DNA of 12,186 nt from the NCBI GenBank assembly GCA_903911165.1, contig CAIWCQ010000521.1:1-12186 (forward strand), read 5' to 3'. The notes under the pieces were generated by a model. The model did not search any database, was not told where the DNA came from, and was given only the letters and a program-made list of their open reading frames with translations. Origin of the DNA: an uncultured Actinomycetes bacterium. GTDB taxonomy: Bacteria > Actinomycetota > Actinomycetes > Mycobacteriales > Mycobacteriaceae. Below, one piece after another: positions 5,935-12,186 of the stretch (positions within the stretch are counted from its first letter, which is position 1; each line of letters begins with the position of its first letter). Made by a program: the position numbers and the translations under genes.

Positions 5935-6103
5935 GCGTTCAAGCAAACCCCGGTGGGACCTGGGCGCTAACCGGCGAACGTCAGGGCACCCGCAGAGTCA
6001 CACAGGTGTCGTACACGCCGGGGGCGGGAAGCGGGGGCTATGGTGACGCTGGATCGAATTCATTTATCCGATAGCCAAACGCTGGTTGGAGTCATAGAAC
6101 CGC

Positions 6104-6964
6104 ATGTCCAAACTGACACCGAAGTACGAAGAATTACAGTCCATTTACGACATTTCCAATGAGTTCTACGAGCTCTTCCTCGGCCCCACCATGGGCTATA
6201 CCTGTGGCTATTTCGAGCGCGAGGACATGACCGGAGATGAGGCCCAACTCGCCAAGTTCGACCTGGCGCTGGGCAAGCTCGGACTCGAGCCCGGGATGAC
6301 ACTGCTCGACGTCGGCTGCGGTTGGGGCGCGTGCATGCAACGCGCGATCGAGAAGTACGACGTTAACGTTATCGGGCTGACGCTGTCCGGCGAGCAACGC
6401 AAGTACGCCATCGCGAAGCTGGCGAAGGTCCCGACCGAGCGCACCGTTGAGGTCCGTTTGCAGGGCTGGGAAGAGTTCGACGAGAAAGTCGATCGGATCG
6501 TGTCGATCGGCGCCTTCGAGCACTTCGGGTTTGAGCGGTACGAAGATTTCTTCGCAACGGCTTACGACTCGTTGCCTGCGGACGGGGTGATGCTGCTCCA
6601 CACCATCACCGCGTTCGACATGCGGCGCGCCAAGGAACTCGGTATTCCCATGACCTTCGAGCTGGCCCGGTTCGCGTTGTTCATCATGACCGAGATCTTC
6701 CCCGGCGGACGCCTCCCGTCGGTGGAGAAGGTCGAGGACCATGCCCAGGCGGCGGGATTTACGTTAGCTCGCGTGCAGGAGATTGGACCGCATTACGTGC
6801 GGACGTTGCAAGGCTGGGCCAAGGAACTCGAGGCTCACCGTGAAGAAGCGATCGCGGTTCAGTCCCAAGAGGTCTACGACCGCTACGACAAGTACCTCAA
6901 CGGATGTGTACGACTCTTCAGGGACGGGCAAACCAGCGTTCACCAGTTCACCCTCAAGAAGTGA
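6104..6964 (+). CDS. Cyclopropane-fatty-acid/mycolic acid methyltransferase family protein
   Basis: This 286-residue S-adenosylmethionine-dependent enzyme has the normal full length of the CmaA/PcaA/MmaA/UmaA family, which transfers a methyl to a double bond of a lipid acyl chain to form a cyclopropane, methyl branch or oxygenated group. The entry motif is SIYDISNEFYELFLGPTMGYTCGYFE, and the SAM-binding motif is LLDVGCGWG (residues 67-75) with GLTLSGEQ (91-98). Residues corresponding to the bicarbonate/active-site ligands of CmaA1 are all present: Cys34, Glu139-His140 (AFEHFG), His166 and Tyr231. This favours cyclopropanation or a related full reaction. The sequence mixes PcaA-like (SIGAFEHFG) and UmaA/MmaA1-like (DMTxxEAQLAKFDLAL) features, so no paralogue name is assigned. 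It stands alone and converges with the flavoprotein gene. No close ribosome binding site is visible before the ATG; GGAG lies 12 bases upstream. Confidence 0.93.
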   Translation: MSKLTPKYEELQSIYDISNEFYELFLGPTMGYTCGYFEREDMTGDEAQLAKFDLALGKLGLEPGMTLLDVGCGWGACMQRAIEKYDVNVIGLTLSGEQRKYAIAKLAKVPTERTVEVRLQGWEEFDEKVDRIVSIGAFEHFGFERYEDFFATAYDSLPADGVMLLHTITAFDMRRAKELGIPMTFELARFALFIMTEIFPGGRLPSVEKVEDHAQAAGFTLARVQEIGPHYVRTLQGWAKELEAHREEAIAVQSQEVYDRYDKYLNGCVRLFRDGQTSVHQFTLKK

Positions 6965-7024
6965 TCGCGCGCTAAAGCTGTTTGCGGTTCAGTGCCCGTC
7001 GGCCCTGGATCCCGGTGTCGCGGT

Positions 7025-8206
7025 TTAGAACTTGTGCTGCGGCCCCTCGGCCTTCTTGTAGGCGGCTTTGAGAATCGCGTCGCGGAAACGGGCTTTGTCG
7101 AGGAGTTTGATGCCCGCACTGGCCAACGTCGGGTTGCCGATCAGCTTGTGCATGTAGCGGCCGCGCCGATACTCCTTGCCCCACGCGTCCTGCATCCGAT
7201 TCGCATAGTTGGTGAAGTCATCGGGCCCACCGTTCTGCAGGGCCGCGATCGCGCACTCGCCGGCAGCCAGTCCGGACTCCAGCGCCTTGGAGATCCCCGC
7301 ACCCGAAGCCGGTTTTCCGGCGCCCAACGAGTCTCCGGTGAACAACACTCCCGGGCGCCACGGTGGCCATGCCGTGAAGCCCATCGGCAGCCGCCAGGCC
7401 CGCACGCTCTTGTTCTTTTTGAGTTCTTCAATGGGTGGCAGTTTCCACTCCGGCGGCAGCGTGCGCAGGAACTCGCCGAGGAAGCCGGTGGCGTTGATCT
7501 TTTGCCAGTCCGTATAGCTGGTGACATACCCGAGGCCGACATTGACCCGGCCACCGCCCATCGGGAACACCCAGCCGTAGCCGGGTAACTGGTCGCCCTG
7601 GAAAGCCAGCTTGAGATAGATGTCGAAACTGTCGGAATCGGTGCGGTTGGCGTCCATCTCGGAGCGGATCGCCACCGCCGAGTAGCCGTTGTACTCGGAG
7701 TCCAACTTCAGCGCTCGCTTAATCGGTGAGTAGGCACCGTCCGCAGCGATTACAGCGTCACCGTGGATCTGTTCCCCGCCTTTGAGAGTCACGCCAGTGA
7801 CCCTGCCCCGCTCGTCGAGAATGGGTCCGGCGACCTCCGCGCCCTCGCGCACGACGGCACCCGCGGACCCCGCGTGTTTGAGCAGGAGCATGTCCAACTC
7901 GGTACGGCTGACGGTGTGGCCGTGATCGGGCATCCCAGGCCGTCGCGGGAAGGACAACTCCCAGCGCGATGGGCTGAATATCGTGACCCGGTTGATTCGG
8001 TGAAACTTGGCAACCTCATCAGCGAGGCCCATTTTTTGCAGGTAGCCCACCGCCCGAGCGGTCAGTCCGTCCCCGCAGGGCTTGTCGCGGGGGAACACCG
8101 CTTTGTCGAGGACCACCACCTTGGCGCCAGCCTGCGCGGCCTGCCAGGCCGCCGCCGACCCCGACGGGCCACCTCCCGCAATCACCAGGTCGAATCGCTC
8201 AGTCAC
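7025..8206 (-). CDS. Geranylgeranyl-reductase-family FAD-dependent oxidoreductase
   Basis: This 393-residue flavoprotein has the FAD-binding GGGPSGSAAAW motif near residues 11-21, the family signature FPRDKPCGDGLTARAV, a central DGAYSPIKRAL segment, and the second FAD motif GVLFTGDSLGAGKPASGAGI in the C-terminal half. Relatives saturate isoprenoid chains (archaeal lipids, chlorophyll phytyl, and MenJ, which reduces menaquinone-9 in mycobacteria). This protein shares the CGDGL core with MenJ but is clearly a different paralogue, with a basic C-terminal helix region (KKAEGPQHKF). Its polyprenyl or other substrate is unknown. The start is GTG 8206, with no convincing Shine-Dalgarno. It is divergent from nrdF2, sharing a 242-bp intergenic region, and convergent with the methyltransferase. 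Both neighbours could act on envelope lipids, but no operon link exists. Confidence 0.88.
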   Translation of the reverse strand: MTERFDLVIAGGGPSGSAAAWQAAQAGAKVVVLDKAVFPRDKPCGDGLTARAVGYLQKMGLADEVAKFHRINRVTIFSPSRWELSFPRRPGMPDHGHTVSRTELDMLLLKHAGSAGAVVREGAEVAGPILDERGRVTGVTLKGGEQIHGDAVIAADGAYSPIKRALKLDSEYNGYSAVAIRSEMDANRTDSDSFDIYLKLAFQGDQLPGYGWVFPMGGGRVNVGLGYVTSYTDWQKINATGFLGEFLRTLPPEWKLPPIEELKKNKSVRAWRLPMGFTAWPPWRPGVLFTGDSLGAGKPASGAGISKALESGLAAGECAIAALQNGGPDDFTNYANRMQDAWGKEYRRGRYMHKLIGNPTLASAGIKLLDKARFRDAILKAAYKKAEGPQHKF

Positions 8207-8245
8207 AGTCTGTTAGCTCGGTCTCAGTCAGTGGGAACACGGTCG

Positions 8246-9420
<1,175 letters not shown>

Positions 9421-9423
<3 letters not shown>

Positions 9424-9459
9424 CCCTTTCTTGCCACTCTCTTTTGACCCTTTCTTCCC
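9421..9459 (+). repeat. 15-bp direct repeat in a pyrimidine-rich tract after nrdF2
   Basis: TGACCCTTTCTTGCC (9421-9435, starting with the nrdF2 stop) recurs at 9445-9459 with one mismatch, at a 24-bp period. The whole stretch 9424-9458 is almost purely pyrimidine on the plus strand. There is no hairpin; it may be a local duplication or part of a transcript end. Confidence 0.6.
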
Positions 9460-9523
9460 GGTCCAGGGTGAACGTGCGGTGAACTGGCTGGCGTGATCGA
9501 CGTGCGGCGATGACACTGATGCC

Positions 9524-9856
9524 ATGACCGGAAAGTCGCGTGCGGCAGCAGTTCTCAACTGGCTTCGTGCCGGTTATCCGAGTGGGGTTCCCGGCCCAGA
9601 TCGGGTGCCACTCTTGTCTTTATTGCGGAACACTCCGTTGACCGAGGATCAGGTTCGGGAAGTGGTGCGGGAAATCGCCGCTGAGGAAGCTCACGCCTCG
9701 GCCGGGCACCTCATCGACCACGATGAGATCGAGAAGTTCATCGAGGGCGTGGCGCATCACGACGGCGGTCCGGAGAACATCCGCCGAGTCGCCGCAACGC
9801 TTGCCGCCGCCGGGTGGCCGCTGGATAACCTCGACGACCATCTCGACGACGACTGA
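9524..9856 (+). CDS. DUF3349 family protein
   Basis: This 110-residue small acidic helical protein matches the mycobacterial DUF3349 family (Rv3046c type). The characteristic opening is LNWLRAGYPSGVPGPDRVPLLSLLRN, followed by LTEDQVREVVREI, a central DHDEIEKFI helix, and a C-terminal NIRRVAATLAAAGWPLD with an Asp-rich end (DDHLDDD). The biochemical function is unknown. Its place between nrdF2 and adhC matches the M. tuberculosis order (nrdF2, Rv3047c, Rv3046c, adhC), except that the Rv3047c equivalent is missing. It starts at ATG 9524, 100 bp after nrdF2, with no strong ribosome binding site. It converges on adhC with only 36 bp between them. Confidence 0.88.
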   Translation: MTGKSRAAAVLNWLRAGYPSGVPGPDRVPLLSLLRNTPLTEDQVREVVREIAAEEAHASAGHLIDHDEIEKFIEGVAHHDGGPENIRRVAATLAAAGWPLDNLDDHLDDD

Positions 9857-9866
9857 CCCTGCGCAA

Positions 9867-9881
9867 CGCCGAACGTCGGCG
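9867..9881. terminator. Hairpin between DUF3349 gene and adhC, possible bidirectional terminator
   Basis: CGCCGA (9867-9872) and TCGGCG (9876-9881) form a perfect six-pair stem with a three-base loop. It fills the 36-bp gap between the convergent stops. There is no T-tract on either strand. Confidence 0.45.
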
Positions 9882-9892
9882 CAGCGCGTACG

Positions 9893-10951
9893 TCAGCGCA
9901 GGGACGACGTGTCGATCACGAACCGGTAGCGCACATCGCTGGCGATTACCCGCTCATAGGCCTCGTTGATGTAGTCCGGTTCGATCACCTCGACCTCCGA
10001 GGCGACACCGTGCTGGGCGCAGAAGTCGAGCATCTCCTGGGTCTCCGGGATACCGCCGATGGCCGACCCGGTAAGGCTGCGGCGCATGCCGAGTAAGGCG
10101 AACGCCGGAACCACCATCGGGTTCTCCGGCAGGCCCAGTTCGACGAATGCGCCGTCGAGATCGAGCATGCCGAGGAAGCGGCCCAGATCCAGATCTGCCG
10201 ACACGGTGTTGAGGATGATGTCGAAGGATCCGCGTAACTTCTTGAAGGTGTCGCGGTCACTGGTGGCGTAATAGTGCGAGGCCCCCAGTCGCAGGCCATC
10301 TTCCATCTTCTTCAGCGACTGCGACAGCACCGTCACCTCAGCACCCATCGCGGCACCGAGTTTGACCGCCATGTGCCCCAGTCCGCCCAAGCCGACCACC
10401 CCGAGTCGGGTGCCCGGGCCGACGTTGAAGTGTCGCAGTGGCGAGTAGGTGGTGATGCCCGCGCACAGCAGTGGAGCGGCGGCATCCAGAGCCAGCGCGT
10501 CGGGGATACGCAGGACGTAGTTCTCGTCGACGACGATGCTGCCGCTGTAGCCGCCGTGAGTCGGTTGTCCGTCCTTGCCCACCGCGTTGTAAGTACCGGT
10601 CATCCCGCCGCCGGTGCAGTACTGCTGCAGACCGGCCTTGCAGTTCTTGCAGGTGCGGCAGGAGTCGACGAAGCAGCCGACGCCCACCCGGTCGCCGACT
10701 GTGAATTTGCTTACCTGCGAACCGATCTCGGTCACGATGCCGGCGATCTCATGTCCGGGCACCACCGGGTAGCGGGGCTGACCCCACTCGGCGCGCACCG
10801 TGTGAATATCGGAGTGGCAGATCCCGGCGAAATGGACGTCGAAGCGGACGTCGTGCGGGCCGACGCCGCGGCGGGTGATCGTGGTTTTGGTCAACGGTTC
10901 GGTGGCCGATGTGGCGGCGTAGGCGGTGACGGTGCTGGTGTCTGGGCTCAT
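9893..10951 (-). CDS. adhC: Zinc-dependent NADP-type alcohol dehydrogenase (CAD/AdhC family)
   Basis: This 352-residue medium-chain dehydrogenase reversibly oxidises alcohols to aldehydes. Catalytic zinc ligands are Cys45 (GICHSDIH), His67 ([10 protein letters not shown]) and the Cys in [13 protein letters not shown]. Structural zinc is held by Cys98, Cys101, Cys104 and Cys112 ([16 protein letters not shown]). The cofactor motif is [18 protein letters not shown]. The sequence type ([10 protein letters not shown] end, CxxCKxC pattern) matches the cinnamyl-alcohol-dehydrogenase-like AdhC of mycobacteria (Rv3045), linked in the literature to NADP(H) and mycobacterial lipid aldehydes. The physiological substrate cannot be read from sequence. 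ATG 10951 is preceded, seven bases away, by a TAGTCT -10 hexamer, suggesting leaderless translation. It is divergent from mmpR5 with 85 bp between the starts, so the MmpR5 operator at 11016-11033 could also influence it. Confidence 0.93.
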   Translation of the reverse strand: MSPDTSTVTAYAATSATEPLTKTTITRRGVGPHDVRFDVHFAGICHSDIHTVRAEWGQPRYPVVPGHEIAGIVTEIGSQVSKFTVGDRVGVGCFVDSCRTCKNCKAGLQQYCTGGGMTGTYNAVGKDGQPTHGGYSGSIVVDENYVLRIPDALALDAAAPLLCAGITTYSPLRHFNVGPGTRLGVVGLGGLGHMAVKLGAAMGAEVTVLSQSLKKMEDGLRLGASHYYATSDRDTFKKLRGSFDIILNTVSADLDLGRFLGMLDLDGAFVELGLPENPMVVPAFALLGMRRSLTGSAIGGIPETQEMLDFCAQHGVASEVEVIEPDYINEAYERVIASDVRYRFVIDTSSLR

Positions 10952-10958
10952 GGTCAGC

Positions 10959-10964
10959 AGACTA
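10959..10964 (-). promoter_or_regulatory. -10 element (TAGTCT) for a leaderless adhC transcript
   Basis: On the minus strand TAGTCT (TANNNT consensus) is followed by seven bases and then the ATG of adhC. Mycobacterial leaderless genes typically start transcription about seven bases after the -10, here at the A of ATG. No Shine-Dalgarno sequence is present. Confidence 0.5.
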
Positions 10965-11015
10965 GGCAGACCGGGAATCTCGGCGGCGTCCGCCCCCGGT
11001 TCGCCACCGATGAGG

Positions 11016-11033
11016 TTTCACAGTAGAGTGAAA
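11016..11033. promoter_or_regulatory. MmpR5 operator palindrome
   Basis: TTTCACAGTAGAGTGAAA has perfect six-base arms (TTTCAC/GTGAAA) with a six-base centre. It fits the TTTCA-N8-TGAAA motif described for M. tuberculosis Rv0678, which likewise sits just before that gene's GTG start. It overlaps the -10 at 11024-11029, so binding would block transcription of mmpR5-mmpS5-mmpL5. Confidence 0.8.
11024..11029 (+). promoter_or_regulatory. -10 element (TAGAGT) for leaderless mmpR5 operon
   Basis: TAGAGT matches TANNNT and ends seven bases before GTG 11037, the spacing expected when the transcript begins at the start codon. It lies inside the operator palindrome. Confidence 0.6.
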
Positions 11034-11036
11034 GTT

Positions 11037-11537
11037 GTGAGCGTCAAGTCCCGGCTGGATGCCAAGCGACTCGACACCGAGGTGATGGACTTCGTCGAGC
11101 AGATGGGCGGCTACTTCGAGTCGAACGGCCTGACTCGGCTGGCCGGCCGACTGCTGGGCTGGCTCCTGGTCTGCGACCCGGAACGGCAGTCCTCGGAGGA
11201 GTTGGCGGTGGCGCTGAATGCCAGCAGCGGCGGCATCAGCACCAACGGTCGGCTGCTGATCCAGTTCGGGTTCATCGAGCGGCTCGCGGTCGCCGGCGAC
11301 CGACGCACCTACTTCCGGTTGCGGCCGAACGCGTTCGCGGCCGGGGAACGCCAGCGCATCCGCACCATGGCCGACATGACCGCGATGGCCGACGCCGGTC
11401 TGCGAGCCATGCGCGGGTCGTCGCCCGAACGCACTCGCCGACTCAAGGAAATGCGGACGCTGTCCTCCTACATGGCGAAGGTCCTCACTGAGGCGCTCGA
11501 CGAGTTCGGTGATCCGCGCCGGGAGGATACGACGTGA
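11037..11537 (+). CDS. mmpR5: MarR-like repressor of the MmpS5-MmpL5 efflux system (Rv0678 type)
   Basis: This 166-residue repressor is near-identical over its core to M. tuberculosis Rv0678/MmpR5 (165 aa), including [65 protein letters not shown] and [15 protein letters not shown]. It is a dimeric winged-helix protein. The recognition helix is around residues 62-77, the wing is GDRRTYF (87-93), and a C-terminal helical arm provides dimer contacts. Cys46, a site of known resistance mutations in Rv0678, is conserved. Loss of Rv0678 derepresses efflux of bedaquiline, clofazimine and azoles. I chose GTG 11037 because of identity with the Rv0678 start (MSV), the leaderless -10 and the operator; the frame is open upstream to 10926. 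It differs from M. tuberculosis in being co-directional with mmpS5, overlapping it by 4 bp. Confidence 0.95.
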   Translation: MSVKSRLDAKRLDTEVMDFVEQMGGYFESNGLTRLAGRLLGWLLVCDPERQSSEELAVALNASSGGISTNGRLLIQFGFIERLAVAGDRRTYFRLRPNAFAAGERQRIRTMADMTAMADAGLRAMRGSSPERTRRLKEMRTLSSYMAKVLTEALDEFGDPRREDTT

Positions 11538-11962
11538 TCGGTCTGCTGAAGCGGGCCTGGATCCCGCTGTTACTTCTCGCTGTCATGGTCGTCGCCGGGT
11601 TCACCGTGGATCGACTCCGCGGATTCTTCGGTGCGGAGGGCATCCTGGTGACGCCGAGGGTCTTTTCCGAGGACGCCGAGTCGTTCGACCCGAAGGTGGT
11701 CCGATACGAGATCTTCGGCACGGGAACCTACGCCAACATCAACTATCTGGACCTCGACGCCAAGCCGCAGCGTTTCGACGGCGCGGCGCTGCCCTGGTCG
11801 ATCACCCTGGACACCAATGCGCCGTCTGCGGCACCCAACATCGTCGCCCAGGGCGACGGCGCTTCGATCACCTGCCGCATCATTGTCGACGACGTCGTGA
11901 AGGACGAGAGGACTGTTACCGGCGTGAACCCGTTGACCTACTGCTTCCTGAAGTCAGCATGA
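11534..11962 (+). CDS. mmpS5: MmpS5-type membrane accessory protein of RND efflux
   Basis: This 142-residue protein has the same length and strongly matching sequence as M. tuberculosis MmpS5: [12 protein letters not shown] start, [58 protein letters not shown] and a LTYCF.KSA end. An N-terminal membrane helix (about residues 8-26) anchors a periplasmic beta-sandwich domain that works with MmpL5 in siderophore and drug export. Two Cys (near 119 and 137) may form a disulfide. The start GTG 11534 overlaps the mmpR5 stop (GTGA), with GGGAGGA six bases upstream, so translation is coupled to the repressor. The stop overlaps the mmpL start (ATGA). Regulation is presumably through the MmpR5 operator at 11016-11033. 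Confidence 0.95.
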   Translation: MIGLLKRAWIPLLLLAVMVVAGFTVDRLRGFFGAEGILVTPRVFSEDAESFDPKVVRYEIFGTGTYANINYLDLDAKPQRFDGAALPWSITLDTNAPSAAPNIVAQGDGASITCRIIVDDVVKDERTVTGVNPLTYCFLKSA

Positions 11963-12186
11963 GCGCGCCGACAACGGACGCGCCGATCGACGCACCTGAG
12001 CCCCCACCGGTGCCCACGGTCAAGAGGTCCGTCGCGGCACGGATGATCCGAACTCTCGCTGTTCCGATAATCCTGGCCTGGATCGCGTTGATCGCATTCC
12101 TCAACGTCAGTGTTCCGCAGCTCGAAGAGGTCGGGCAGATGCAGGCAGTGTCGATGAGCCCCGACGCCGCTCCGTCGATGATCGCG
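11959..12186 (+). CDS. mmpL5: MmpL5-type RND transporter, N-terminal 76 residues (3' truncated by window)
   Basis: The visible part starts with a Pro/Asp-rich cytoplasmic tail (residues 1-25), then [22 protein letters not shown] (first transmembrane helix), then VPQLEEVGQ and [15 protein letters not shown], the conserved start of the periplasmic porter domain in MmpL4/MmpL5 proteins. MmpL proteins are proton-driven RND exporters of lipids, siderophores and drugs. ATG 11959 overlaps the mmpS5 stop by four bases, giving coupled translation. The name mmpL5 follows from the adjacent MmpR5 and MmpS5. The N-terminal fragment alone would also fit MmpL4. The gene continues beyond the window. Confidence 0.92.
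   Translation, partial: MSAPTTDAPIDAPEPPPVPTVKRSVAARMIRTLAVPIILAWIALIAFLNVSVPQLEEVGQMQAVSMSPDAAPSMIA

Noticed and set aside
6134..6742. Minus-strand 202-codon frame opposite the methyltransferase
   Set aside because: The plus strand encodes a full-length conserved enzyme, and the minus frame has no motifs.
6965..7024. Terminator between the methyltransferase and flavoprotein genes
   Set aside because: I could not find a convincing stem-loop in this 60-bp convergent gap.
10926..11036. Longer start for the MmpR5 gene at 10926
   Set aside because: The added residues overlap the adhC start, promoter and operator. Rv0678 begins with the same MSV at the position of GTG 11037.

Overview
The window is a stretch of mycobacterial chromosome. 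The G+C-rich codon use, a class Ib ribonucleotide reductase locus (nrdE, nrdF2) with a DUF3349 gene and adhC beside nrdF2, a mycolic-acid-type cyclopropane synthase, and an mmpR5-mmpS5-mmpL5 set all point to Mycobacterium sensu lato. The exact species cannot be told from the window.

Layout. 1-783 is the 3' end of nrdE, including the radical-transfer Tyr pair and the redox Cys tail. 1024-4724 is an accessory block: an HD-domain phosphohydrolase (+), a hotdog thioesterase-like protein (+), a secreted acidic protein with nine 15-bp repeats and a C-terminal domain resembling I78 peptidase inhibitors (+), and a beta-hydroxyacid-dehydrogenase-type oxidoreductase (-). The last 26 bp of the nrdE region recur at 4939-4964 with 23/26 identity and the same reading frame, so the accessory block lies between two copies of the nrdE tail. 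A second, 24-bp direct repeat (21/24) brackets the hotdog gene. 4994-5894 (-) holds a DUF427 protein and a secreted proline-rich protein. A cyclopropane-fatty-acid/mycolate methyltransferase (+, 6104-6964) and a geranylgeranyl-reductase-family flavoprotein (-, 7025-8206) converge.

nrdF2 (8449-9423) encodes the radical-bearing beta subunit that partners NrdE. It is preceded by a pair of 16-bp sites whose sequence, spacing (32 bp centre to centre) and overlap with a -10 hexamer fit NrdR boxes. A DUF3349 gene and a convergent adhC-type zinc alcohol dehydrogenase follow, with a hairpin between them.

The right end (11016-12186) carries an mmpR5 (Rv0678-type) repressor gene that is co-directional with, and overlaps, mmpS5, which overlaps mmpL5 (truncated by the window end). 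An 18-bp operator palindrome covers a TAGAGT -10 element placed seven bases before the GTG start, suggesting a leaderless, autorepressed efflux operon. The divergent adhC has the same TANNNT-N7-start geometry.

Three features deserve most attention: the displaced nrdE tail, the inhibitor-like repeat protein between the two tail copies, and the single-transcript arrangement of the MmpR5-controlled efflux system. There are no rRNA, tRNA, CRISPR or transposase genes that I can recognise, and no gene-free stretch exceeds about 300 bases.
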